A stretch of DNA of 33,069 nucleotides, from contig NZ_JACJJQ010000023.1 of assembly GCF_016900115.1 (NCBI RefSeq), positions 1-33,069 of the forward strand, written 5' to 3'. Below are positions 1-7,458 of this stretch, piece after piece. Origin of the DNA: Limosilactobacillus alvi (lineage in GTDB: Bacteria > Bacillota > Bacilli > Lactobacillales > Lactobacillaceae). Under the pieces are notes generated by a model. That model was not told where the DNA came from and did no database searches. It was given only the letters and a program-made list of their open reading frames with translations. The translations under genes were made by a program, and so were the position numbers. Numbering within the stretch: position 1 is the stretch's first letter; each line of letters opens with the position of its first letter.

Positions 1-71
1 GAGGATTAACCCTCTTCTTTAATATATCACTTTTTCCTGATTTTTAAATTCTTATTTAGATCAGGTTTGTT
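1..71 (+). terminator. Possible terminator hairpins at the left edge
   Basis: The first bases, GAGG-attaac-CCTC followed by TTCTTT, read like the 3' part of an intrinsic terminator cut by the window edge. A second hairpin pairs CCTGAT (36-41) with ATCAGG (60-65) and is followed by TTTGTTT. They would end a plus-strand transcript arriving from outside the window. That gene is not visible, so this is inference from structure alone. Confidence 0.35.
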
Positions 72-130
72 TAGTGTACGCTAATTTTCGATAACTTTTC
101 GCTTGACTAATCGTAGGAAAGAGGTTGGGA

Positions 131-229
131 AAAAAGCTCCTTGACGGCCTGGTTAGGATAAGAAGGACGAAGGTTGATTCATTAGAATCGGCCTTTCGTC
201 CGCACTTATCCACTAAGGCCGTGCTTTTT
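131..229. repeat. Long nested inverted repeat (structured non-coding DNA)
   Basis: Successive blocks pair in nested order around an ATTA loop at 181-184: AAAAAGC (131-137) with GCTTTTT (223-229); GGCCT (146-150) with AGGCC (216-220); GGATAAG (156-162) with CTTATCC (205-211); and 165-180 with 185-201, the last pairing with one bulge and G-T wobbles. The result is an imperfect cruciform or hairpin of about 100 nt. I recognise no known RNA family. It lies in a gene-free stretch beyond the 3' end of pepV and touches the repeat copy at 223-273. Confidence 0.55.
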
Positions 230-273
230 GACCTTAGTTACTAAGTAACATTCGGAGATGACAAAGAGGGTGG
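223..273 (+). repeat. Dispersed repeat, copy A
   Basis: This 51-nt segment (GCTTTTTGACC...GAGGGTGG) matches the reverse complement of 25446-25494. By hand alignment there are 3 substitutions and one 2-nt indel. It contains a small GTTAC/GTAAC inverted repeat and the phrase GGAGATGACAAAGAGGGTGG. A related GAGGTTGGGAAAAAA occurs just upstream at 121-135. Two non-coding copies in one window suggest an interspersed family in this genome. No coding role is apparent. Confidence 0.65.
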
Positions 274-286
274 GAAAAAACGAAAA

Positions 287-432
287 GACCACTAACTTAA
301 AGGTTACAACTGGGCCAAGAGGACATCACCTTCATGATTATCGGCATTATCCTCCATGGCCTTGCATGGGTTTACAAACGACAGAAAACCTGTCTAACTC
401 ACCCAACTTAACCTTTATTAGTGGCCTTTTTT
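287..432 (+). other. Stem-closed segment ending in a U-tract; holds a possible small ORF
   Basis: The arm at 287-305 (GACCACTAA...AAAGGTT) pairs with 410-426 (AACCTTTATTAGTGGCC) over about 17 bp with a small bulge, and is followed directly by TTTTTT (427-432). On the plus strand this resembles a long-loop intrinsic terminator or a small structured RNA with its own terminator. The opposite strand also reads into TTTTCGTTTTTT after the same stem, so it may work in both directions. A smaller CCATG/CATGG hairpin lies inside. No promoter is obvious upstream. Confidence 0.45.
334..411 (+). CDS. Possible 25-residue hydrophobic peptide
   Basis: An ATG at 334 opens a 25-codon frame that starts MIIGIILHGLAWVYKRQK: a short hydrophobic stretch followed by a basic KRQK. 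An AAGAGGA Shine-Dalgarno-like run (317-323) lies 10 nt upstream. The stop codon (409-411) runs into the closing stem of the surrounding structure. Size, hydrophobicity and basic flank resemble type I toxin peptides or leader peptides, but I cannot match it to a named family, and a frame this short can arise by chance. Treat as a candidate only. Confidence 0.25.
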   Translation: MIIGIILHGLAWVYKRQKTCLTHPT

Positions 433-514
433 CTATTATTTAGTTGATCACACCAGCATAATCGCCGAATGGCCATTGCCTTCCTTGCTATCCGATTCGG
501 TCTGGTATGGTTTC

Positions 515-531
515 AAAAACGAGATCGTTTT
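515..531 (-). terminator. Weak terminator at the pepV stop codon
   Basis: AAAACG-atct-CGTTTT followed by TG on the minus strand forms a short 6-bp hairpin with a T-run that overlaps the pepV stop codon. The stem is short and AT-rich. No stronger terminator is visible immediately downstream, so transcripts may run on to the paired arms at 287-426. Confidence 0.35.
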
Positions 532-1870
532 ATTCAAAGCACAGGCGCTTAATCGCTTCTGCATAGATATCCATTGTCTTATACATGCTAGCAAGCGGCC
601 ATTGTTCGTTCGCTTGGTGCATAAAGTCTGGTACATCTGGCAACATGGCCCCGAAGGCCACACAATTATGCATGGTTCGGGCAAAGGTTGCCCCACCAGA
701 AATCGTTGGTTCAGCGGTTTGATCACCGGTCTTTTCCCGGTAAACGGCCATTAAGGTCTTTACCAAATCACTATCCTTTGGCACAAGCAATGGCGCTAAG
801 TAATCGTAATCTTCATAATGAAGATCAAATTCCTTAACCCGAGCATCGAGTTGCTTGATAATTTGTTCTTTGGAAATTGTTGCTGGCAAGCGTAAGTCAA
901 TTTGGAGCCGCGTTTCTTTTTCATTCACATTAAAGGTTGAAATATTAAAGGTTAATTGACCCGATTCATCTTCAATCTTCCCTAAAACATTCTCCCCCGT
1001 TGCATCTTCTTTGAAGAGCTCACCAATAAACTTCAAGGGTTTGAAATCAAAAACATCGTTCATTGCAATTAATAAGCGCAAAACTGCATTGGTTCCTTGA
1101 GGAGCATTCATAGCGTGAACTGACTTTCCCAAGACTGCAACCTTACTGTCAGTTGCTTCAAATTCAAAGTTGTGCTTTTTAAGTGCCGCAACAACGGCTG
1201 CTACCTTTGGCCCCGCGTATTCGGCCTTGGCCGGAACCGCATTAAAAGCATTATCCATCTTTAAGCTAAATTGGTCGGTCCCTGGTCCAACCAAATAAGC
1301 CTGAAGGAGGCCCTTTTCAGCATAGATCAATGGGAATTCCGCATCAGGCGCAATCCCAGCATCAATTGGAGATTCTTTTTCGTTATACTTGGCAATTCCG
1401 CGCCAAAGAATTTCTTCATCGGTCCCAAAAATGAAACGAATCTTTTGCTTCAAGTGATAACCGGCATCTAGCAAAGCCTTAACGGCATACAAAGCCGCAA
1501 TCGTTGGTCCCTTATCATCTTGGACGCCTCGACCAATGAGCTTGCCATCCTTAACTATTGGTTGAAAAGGATCGGTATCCCAAGCCGTCAAATCTCCTGC
1601 GGGAACGGTATCTAGGTGGCCGATAATCCCGAAGGTTGGCCCAGTTTCTCCAATTTCGGCATAACCATAGTAGCCAGCTGGATCAGTATAAGTCCGAAAA
1701 CCTAATTGATCACATAAAGCCATCATGTGATCTAAGGCTTGCCGAATACCTGGTCCAAATGGAGCTCCTGGCTCAGCTGGTTGGTTATATGACGGTTGGG
1801 CAATTAAGGCTTTTAGGGCTTCAACTGCTGCTATTTTAATCTGATCAGTAATCACTGTTTTTTCAGTCAT
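530..1870 (-). CDS. pepV: Dipeptidase PepV (M20 family)
   Basis: Cytoplasmic zinc dipeptidase that cleaves a broad range of dipeptides in the last step of peptide use by lactic acid bacteria. The M20 motifs are present: GHLDTVP with metal ligand H85 and D87, GRGVQDDKGP with the bridging D118, and GTDEE at 150-153 with the catalytic glutamate. A histidine in MHQANE near the C-terminus fits the last ligand position. At 446 residues it is slightly shorter than characterised PepV proteins (about 470) but appears complete. AAGGGAG lies upstream of the ATG. It starts 13 bp after the carrier gene ending at 1884, so the two form one operon in which an imported substrate could be hydrolysed; the substrate is inferred, not shown. 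Confidence 0.93.
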   Translation of the reverse strand: MTEKTVITDQIKIAAVEALKALIAQPSYNQPAEPGAPFGPGIRQALDHMMALCDQLGFRTYTDPAGYYGYAEIGETGPTFGIIGHLDTVPAGDLTAWDTDPFQPIVKDGKLIGRGVQDDKGPTIAALYAVKALLDAGYHLKQKIRFIFGTDEEILWRGIAKYNEKESPIDAGIAPDAEFPLIYAEKGLLQAYLVGPGTDQFSLKMDNAFNAVPAKAEYAGPKVAAVVAALKKHNFEFEATDSKVAVLGKSVHAMNAPQGTNAVLRLLIAMNDVFDFKPLKFIGELFKEDATGENVLGKIEDESGQLTFNISTFNVNEKETRLQIDLRLPATISKEQIIKQLDARVKEFDLHYEDYDYLAPLLVPKDSDLVKTLMAVYREKTGDQTAEPTISGGATFARTMHNCVAFGAMLPDVPDFMHQANEQWPLASMYKTMDIYAEAIKRLCFE

Positions 1871-1883
1871 TTAAGTCGCTCCC

Positions 1884-3395
1884 TTATAAAATCGCTGAAA
1901 TTCCTAAAAATAGACAAATGGCAATAAACAAGTACAACATTAATTTAGCAATCCACTTCCACCAAGTACTAATGTTGATATGCGCCACTGCCATCGCTCC
2001 CATCACAACCCCGGAAGTTGGGGTGATCAGATTAACCCAACCGGAGCCAGCTTGGTAAGCCGTAATGACCAGGTCACTCGAAACGTGAGCAAAGTGTCCC
2101 ATTGGCCCAATAATCCCCATCGTTGCAGCTGCAAGTCCGGAGGTTGATGGAATCAAGAAGGACATCAAGATATAGAAGACGAAAGTTAAACAGATAAAGA
2201 TACTTTGTGATAAATGAGCTAGGCCTAATTCACCCCAGTGGAGAATCGTCCCGGAAATTAAACCATTATTCATAATGACTTGAATTCCCCGGGCAACGGC
2301 AACAATGATGGCCACGCTCAAGAAGTCCCCCATTCCACTCATGAAGGCTTCGATGTAGTCACTTTCCTTCATGTGGTAGACAAACATAATAATCACAGAC
2401 ATGAGGAAGAATAACATTGTAATTTCATTGAAGTACCACGTTCCAAGCGCTACCGCGTCTTTCCCAAAAATCGTCCCTAAAACTGGCGTCGTAGTGATCC
2501 ATGTATTTAAGTGATCAAAGAAGGTAAAATGTTGGTTTAAACTTGACCATGGCACTAAGCCGAGGATCATAATCACAAAGGTTAAGCCAAAGAGCCACAG
2601 AACTGCTTTTTGCCGACCCGTAATTGTTGCTTCATCCTCGGTCCGTTCTGGAATTGCAAACCGTTGCAAGTCTTCTTTGCGTTGATGATAAACAAAAGAC
2701 TTGGTGGGGTCCTTTTCAATCTTTGAAGCATAGTGGTAAACGTAAGCGATACTAATTCCAACAACAATCAACCAGAGAAGCATCCGGGAAAGCAAGCCAT
2801 TCCCAGGAGAAATGTTTAGGGTCTGCGAAGCAACCCCAGTTGCAAAGGGATTAACCGTTGAGGCTAAACACCCAACTTGTGAACCAATCAAAGCAATGGC
2901 AACGGCAACAATTGAATCAAAGCCAACCCCGATCATCACTGGAATTAAGAGCGGGTAAAAAGCAATCGTTTCTTCCGCCATCCCGTAGGTTGAACCCCCT
3001 AGGGCAAAGAGCATCATCAAGATTGGAATTAATTGCTTTTCCTTTCCCTTGTATTTACGGACAATTGAACTAATCCCTTCATCAAGGGCGCGGGTTTTAT
3101 TTACCACTCCTAAAAAGCCACCAATAACTAAGATAAAAAGCGATACCGAAATCGCCCCGTCAGTCTTATCATCGCCGACCATCCCAATCACTGGCGCCAT
3201 GAAAACATCCCATAACCCTTGCGGATTAGACTTTACGGTTCGATAAGTATGGGCAATAATATTTCCCCCACTATCGGTTGAATATTTTCCCGCTGGAATA
3301 ATCCAGGACAAAATTGCTACAATTACAATAATAATGAATAAAATCGTAAAGGCTGACGGCATTTTAAACTTATGCTTTTTAACAGTCTTTTCCAT
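1884..3395 (-). CDS. YfcC family membrane carrier
   Basis: Integral membrane protein of 503 residues with a lysine-rich cytoplasmic N-terminus (MEKTVKKHKFK) and roughly a dozen hydrophobic segments. It has the family's gly/ala-rich stretches, such as the region around GGSTYGMAEETIAFYPLLIP and the later STSGLAAATMGIIGP and PTSGVVMGAMAVA. This is the YfcC/C4-dicarboxylate anaerobic carrier superfamily, whose members move dicarboxylates, arginine/ornithine or peptide-like substrates; many are uncharacterised. Co-transcription with pepV suggests uptake of a small peptide or amino acid, which is inference. AAAGGAG is well placed before the ATG. The promoter carries a probable CcpA site. Confidence 0.88.
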   Translation of the reverse strand: MEKTVKKHKFKMPSAFTILFIIIVIVAILSWIIPAGKYSTDSGGNIIAHTYRTVKSNPQGLWDVFMAPVIGMVGDDKTDGAISVSLFILVIGGFLGVVNKTRALDEGISSIVRKYKGKEKQLIPILMMLFALGGSTYGMAEETIAFYPLLIPVMIGVGFDSIVAVAIALIGSQVGCLASTVNPFATGVASQTLNISPGNGLLSRMLLWLIVVGISIAYVYHYASKIEKDPTKSFVYHQRKEDLQRFAIPERTEDEATITGRQKAVLWLFGLTFVIMILGLVPWSSLNQHFTFFDHLNTWITTTPVLGTIFGKDAVALGTWYFNEITMLFFLMSVIIMFVYHMKESDYIEAFMSGMGDFLSVAIIVAVARGIQVIMNNGLISGTILHWGELGLAHLSQSIFICLTFVFYILMSFLIPSTSGLAAATMGIIGPMGHFAHVSSDLVITAYQAGSGWVNLITPTSGVVMGAMAVAHINISTWWKWIAKLMLYLFIAICLFLGISAIL

Positions 3396-3431
3396 CCCAA
3401 TCCACTCCTTTGTTAAATAATTTACATATTA

Positions 3432-3460
3432 ATTATAATTCTTAATGAAAGCACTTTCAA
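3432..3460 (-). promoter_or_regulatory. Promoter of yfcC-pepV with overlapping cre site
   Basis: On the minus strand TTGAAA (3455-3460) and TATAAT (3432-3437) are separated by 17 bp. The sequence at 3446-3459, TGAAAGTGCTTTCA, is palindromic except at the centre and fits the catabolite-responsive element consensus bound by CcpA. Because it covers the -35 box, binding should repress when rapidly used sugar is present. Confidence 0.75.
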
Positions 3461-3489
3461 TAAACTGGAGATAGTAATGGAACAGACTA

Positions 3490-3527
3490 AAAAAGCGACG
3501 GAACATTTTCGTGTTCACGTCGCTTTT
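3490..3527 (-). terminator. Terminator of pepD (bidirectional)
   Basis: AAAAAGCGACG and CGTCGCTTTTT pair around an inner GAACA/TGTTC stem with a one-base bulge. T-runs follow the stem on both strands. It ends pepD transcripts and separates them from the yfcC-pepV promoter. Confidence 0.85.
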
Positions 3528-3543
3528 TAAAACTATTAAAGCA

Positions 3544-4914
3544 CTAATAAGAAAGTTGCTCATGAGGGAAAGCATCCTTAACTAATTCGCCAAGCAACTT
3601 AATTGCTGCTTGTTGACTAATCGTGGCCATTTCATCGTTAACCCGAGTTAGATAAGCTGGGATATCCGCTTGAATGCTTGCCTGTCGATCTGCCTGTAAT
3701 TGCCGATGGCGACACTTAGCAACGACCGTTTGTTCAAAGGCCTCAACTTTTCCAGCGACCGCCTGATAGCGCCGATCGCCAAGGGCAGCTAAGGTATTGG
3801 TTAACCAGTACATGTTAGTCGGATCAAATTGCTGGCTTGTTTTTTCGTACGGCGCTGGGGTAGTCAAAACGTTCGCATAAAATGGTACTACCGCATTAAA
3901 AGTATTTGGTCCAAAGGCCAGCCAGTGAATCGCAGCTAAGCTTGCTAGAACCTGCGAACGAATTTCAAGGATGTGTAATTCTAAGTTCCGGTTCAAGGCA
4001 ATTGGCCGGAATTGCTTGCCAGAAGTACCGCCATACGGATCGTAGACCGTATTTTGATAATGCGAACTCAAAGCTTGTTTAATCTCTTCAACGGCAATCA
4101 AATGGTTAGGATGGCAACAGAAAGGTTGATCCATTGAAGTGGGGTCAGTCATTGGTGCTCCACCAAAAAGTTTTTGCACATACCAAGTCCGGGGATTGTT
4201 ATACCGCGCATCCTGCATGGTCGTGCTTCCAAAAATATGACGAAGATTATAACCATTTTGGTCGGGGTTAAGGTGATACTTTTCAATTAAGGCTTGTAAA
4301 TCTGGACTGGCCATCGTATCGACCGAATTAAAATCAAACGCGGTGATGTTAAACCGGTTTGGCGCAATCACGTAACAATCATCCGGAATGCGAATTGCTG
4401 CCCAGTGGTGGCCACCAATCGTTTCAACGTACCATACTTCATTTTGATCACTAAAGGCAATCCCATTTGATTCATAGGTTCCGGCCGTAGCTAATAAGTT
4501 GCCTAATTGTTGTACCCCTTCCCGGGCGCTATGAATGTAAGGGAGAATTAAGGTCACAAAATCCTCTTCCCCAATCCCACTTTCTTCGTTGTAGGGATCA
4601 ATCCCTAGGATTCGGGAATTCGTGGTACTGGTTTCAGTCGCCGTCATCGCTACATTAGCTTCATTAATTCCAGCAGCCCCAAAGACCCCATAAGCGGGAT
4701 CCGCATCGGGGTCTGAAGTATAGCGAAGGGGATTATCCGGTAAGGTACATTTAAAACTAGTCGTCTTCGAAGCGTATTTGCGCGGCTGTTGATCTGGGGT
4801 TACTAAAACAAACCGTTGCGGATTTAAAGCTTGGCCATAGTCTTCTTGGCGGGCAATTATTGTAGACCCATTCAAACTAGCTTTTTTCCCAACTAAAATC
4901 GTAGTACATGGCAT
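3544..4914 (-). CDS. pepD: Dipeptidase PepD (C69 family)
   Basis: N-terminal-nucleophile cysteine dipeptidase of the C69 family, acting in the cytoplasm on dipeptides. The start MPCTTILVGKKAS places Cys3 at the position that becomes the catalytic N-terminal cysteine after processing. The next conserved block reads TIIARQEDYG, where many relatives have ARNED. Further family segments are the AMTATETSTTN region and GGHHWAAIRIPDD. At 456 residues it is slightly shorter than typical PepD. AGGAGGA sits upstream of the ATG. It stands alone, with its own extended -10 promoter and a strong terminator. It shares a broad function with pepV but has its own transcript. Confidence 0.92.
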   Translation of the reverse strand: MPCTTILVGKKASLNGSTIIARQEDYGQALNPQRFVLVTPDQQPRKYASKTTSFKCTLPDNPLRYTSDPDADPAYGVFGAAGINEANVAMTATETSTTNSRILGIDPYNEESGIGEEDFVTLILPYIHSAREGVQQLGNLLATAGTYESNGIAFSDQNEVWYVETIGGHHWAAIRIPDDCYVIAPNRFNITAFDFNSVDTMASPDLQALIEKYHLNPDQNGYNLRHIFGSTTMQDARYNNPRTWYVQKLFGGAPMTDPTSMDQPFCCHPNHLIAVEEIKQALSSHYQNTVYDPYGGTSGKQFRPIALNRNLELHILEIRSQVLASLAAIHWLAFGPNTFNAVVPFYANVLTTPAPYEKTSQQFDPTNMYWLTNTLAALGDRRYQAVAGKVEAFEQTVVAKCRHRQLQADRQASIQADIPAYLTRVNDEMATISQQAAIKLLGELVKDAFPHEQLSY

Positions 4915-4941
4915 TAGTAGTTCCTCCTCATCATCACGTTA

Positions 4942-4950
4942 ATTATATCA
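4942..4950 (-). promoter_or_regulatory. Extended -10 promoter of pepD
   Basis: The minus strand reads TGATATAAT, a perfect TATAAT with the TGn extension, 28 bp before the pepD ATG. The -35 region is AT-rich and weak (TTAATT). It lies in the 71-bp gap after menH, so pepD need not depend on read-through from the men genes. Confidence 0.65.
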
Positions 4951-4985
4951 CAAACTAATTTTAATAATTAATTAACTTGTGAAAC

Positions 4986-5777
4986 TTAATGATTTAAGTA
5001 ATTAATAACTGTTTGACTAAACAGCAGCGGATTTTCCAGATGAACACAGTGACCCCCTGAAAGCTCCTGATGCTGTAATTGAGGGGCAACTGTTTGCATT
5101 GCCATCGCAATTCGCTGGAATTTATTATCAGCATCCCCAGTAATCAACAGGCCCGGACAAATTTGGCTTAACTGGGGCCAATAATTAGTTTGCTGACCCG
5201 TTCCCATCATCATTAAACTCATTGCTAATCCATACGGGACTTGACTTAGGCGTTCTTGCCGCACCCGGTCCTGAACTATAGCTGGCAGTTTTCGTTGCGT
5301 CGCAAATAAGGGTAAGTTCTCCCAATCATTTACAAAGTTTACAAGCGGTTGCGTTAAAATTCGCCTAGCCAGCTGATTATCCTTAACCTGGCGTTCTTGG
5401 CGTACCCGATCGTCAGCGATCCCCGGGCGGGAACTTTCTAAAATCACCCGCACGACCTTTGGATCATTCAGGGCCCAAGCCAAGGCAACCCGACCACCCA
5501 TTGAGTAACCAAGTAAAGTATACTTTGCAATCCTTAAATCGAGCATTAATTTTTTTAAATTTTGAATTACTCTGGGCATGCGATATTCGTCTGGATGAAC
5601 ATAAATTGGACTTTGGCCGTGGCCAATCAAATCGACCCCTAATACATTCCAATTATGGGGCCATGTTAAATTTTGAAAAGTATTTAGTGTGCCCGTAAAG
5701 CCATGTAGACAGACCAAAGTTGGGAAAGTTTCATCTTGCCATTGAAGCCATTCAGAATGTAACGCACTAGTCGGCAT
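4986..5777 (-). CDS. menH: MenH-like SHCHC synthase (alpha/beta hydrolase)
   Basis: Alpha/beta hydrolase that by position should be 2-succinyl-6-hydroxy-2,4-cyclohexadiene-1-carboxylate synthase, eliminating pyruvate from the MenD product. It shows LVCLHGFTGT near the N-terminus (oxyanion hole), the nucleophile elbow LLGYSMGG, an acid in ITGDADNKF, and the catalytic histidine in GGHCVHLENP. I chose ATG 5777 over the in-frame start at 5849: it begins MPTSALHSEW, overlaps the end of menD by 11 bp, and has GGAAGG/GGATGG upstream. This gives 263 residues, normal for MenH. Last gene of menF-menD-menH. Confidence 0.85.
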   Translation of the reverse strand: MPTSALHSEWLQWQDETFPTLVCLHGFTGTLNTFQNLTWPHNWNVLGVDLIGHGQSPIYVHPDEYRMPRVIQNLKKLMLDLRIAKYTLLGYSMGGRVALAWALNDPKVVRVILESSRPGIADDRVRQERQVKDNQLARRILTQPLVNFVNDWENLPLFATQRKLPAIVQDRVRQERLSQVPYGLAMSLMMMGTGQQTNYWPQLSQICPGLLITGDADNKFQRIAMAMQTVAPQLQHQELSGGHCVHLENPLLFSQTVINYLNH

Positions 5778-7458
5778 GATGCTCTGCCATCCTTCCCTGA
5801 TAATCCTTAACCATCGCTTGCCAGGCTTTAACTGGGGCTTGCTGATCATCTATTATTTCAATTAAATGTTGTCCCGGTTGATTTAATAATTTAACGAATT
5901 CAGCTGGTGATTGCGGACGATGGTATTTAAAATCATATAATTCCGCGACTTTCTTAAAGTTAAGATCTTGAGGAGTCCCAAAGAGGGCCGTAAACTCGGC
6001 TTGGGGAAGCTGACTTTGGGATAAGAACGCAAAGATCCCACCACCATTATTATTTAACAGGACGACGGTTACTGGTAATTGGTATCGTTTAATCATTGCC
6101 AGGCCGTTCATATCATGGAAAAAGGCCAGATCACCAATCAAGAGGGTGGTTGCTCGTTGACTTGCAGTAGTTATCCCAGCAACGGTCGAATTTAGGCCAT
6201 CAATCCCGTTAACCCCCCGGTTACCATATATCTGCACCGTCTGATCTTCAGCAACCGAAAGACGATCTACCAAGCGAATTGAATTACTGTTGGCAAGAAA
6301 AAGATTTTGGCGCTTTAGTTGCTGGCCGAGCAAAGCGGCCACTGCAGAGTGACCCCAAGGCAGTTTTGCCACATGCTCTTGGACAACCGCTTCAGCTAAT
6401 CTTTGGTAGTTTTGCCATTTTTGCTTCCAGTCATCCTTAATCGGTGTCAAATTTAGATCGTTTATGCCAGCCAAAAAATTGGCAACTGAACTATCAATTA
6501 AGTAATTCGCTTGATGAAGTTGATCTTTCATTTGGGACCCATCTTCAACCAAGATTGTTGGGCAGGTTTGCTTAGTCAACCATTGCATAACTGGCTTTGT
6601 CACAGGGAGGCGCCCAAAACGTAAGATTACCGCCGGGGTTGGAACTTTGGCTTGAAAAATCAGATCAGCTTGGTGTAAGTAAGCGATGTTTTGCTCATGA
6701 TCACCTAGGTTGGTTAGCGGGTCCCCAAGTAAGGGCCAATTAAGTTTCGCAGCTAACCGCATCAATAACTGGGCTTCTTGTTTTGAACGTTCTTCACCTA
6801 CAATTATCAAACCCGGTTGCTCAAAAAGCGCCTTTAACGGGGCAAGCTCAACTTGCCGTTGAGGTGCCAACCTTTGAATCGGCTGCAACTTTTGGGAAGT
6901 GATTAAAGTGGGATCTGCTGGTAATAACGGTTCCCGGAACGGCAAATTAATTTGCACTGGCCCCTTTGGCTTTATTAAGGCCTGGCTAGTCGTCGCAAAA
7001 GCTTGCCAATGCGCATATGCCAACATTGTCGCACTTGCTTCTGGCAATGCCAATTGAACCATCTTCTTGACGTGGCTTGCATATAAGTTAACCTGGTCCA
7101 TCGCTTGCGGAGCACCAACTCCTTGTAATTCAGCGGGACGATCAGTAGTTAAAACGATCAGTGGTTGGTTTGTTGCCTCGGCTTCACAGATTGCCGGATA
7201 GTAATTAGCAGCGGCGCTCCCCGAGGTGCAAACTAAGGCAACCGGTTGCTGATTAACTTTGGTTAGGCCGAGGCCAAAAAAGGCGGCCGAACGTTCATCA
7301 ACGTCCAAGTACGTCGTGATTGCTGGATCCCGGTGAAGCATAATCGCCAATGGAGTTGAGCGGGAACCCGGACTAATTACAGCTTGACTAACCCCCGCTT
7401 CTTTTAACCCTTGAATAAATGCCAATAAATATTTAGCAAGGTCTATTTGAGTATCCAT
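5767..7458 (-). CDS. menD: MenD, SEPHCHC synthase
   Basis: Thiamine-diphosphate enzyme that joins isochorismate and 2-oxoglutarate to give 2-succinyl-5-enolpyruvyl-6-hydroxy-3-cyclohexene-1-carboxylate, the first committed step of menaquinone synthesis. Visible motifs are VISPGSRSTPL near residue 27, VDERSAAFFGLG, CTSGSAAANYYPAICEA, and the cofactor-binding region GDLAFFHDMNGL followed by LNNNGGGIF near the C-terminus. The length of 563 residues is typical. The start overlaps the end of menF by 16 bp and the stop overlaps menH by 11 bp, indicating translational coupling. A G-rich AAGGGGG lies a little far (about 11 nt) upstream of the ATG. Confidence 0.95.
   Translation of the reverse strand: MDTQIDLAKYLLAFIQGLKEAGVSQAVISPGSRSTPLAIMLHRDPAITTYLDVDERSAAFFGLGLTKVNQQPVALVCTSGSAAANYYPAICEAEATNQPLIVLTTDRPAELQGVGAPQAMDQVNLYASHVKKMVQLALPEASATMLAYAHWQAFATTSQALIKPKGPVQINLPFREPLLPADPTLITSQKLQPIQRLAPQRQVELAPLKALFEQPGLIIVGEERSKQEAQLLMRLAAKLNWPLLGDPLTNLGDHEQNIAYLHQADLIFQAKVPTPAVILRFGRLPVTKPVMQWLTKQTCPTILVEDGSQMKDQLHQANYLIDSSVANFLAGINDLNLTPIKDDWKQKWQNYQRLAEAVVQEHVAKLPWGHSAVAALLGQQLKRQNLFLANSNSIRLVDRLSVAEDQTVQIYGNRGVNGIDGLNSTVAGITTASQRATTLLIGDLAFFHDMNGLAMIKRYQLPVTVVLLNNNGGGIFAFLSQSQLPQAEFTALFGTPQDLNFKKVAELYDFKYHRPQSPAEFVKLLNQPGQHLIEIIDDQQAPVKAWQAMVKDYQGRMAEHHAD

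Noticed and set aside
258-443. 61-codon plus-strand frame in the structured left end
   Set aside because: It begins within the dispersed repeat, has no Shine-Dalgarno, and crosses both arms of a strong stem; composition is not protein-like.
448-754. Frames on both strands over the pepV 3' end
   Set aside because: Both overlap the conserved C-terminal coding part of pepV and lack ribosome-binding sites.
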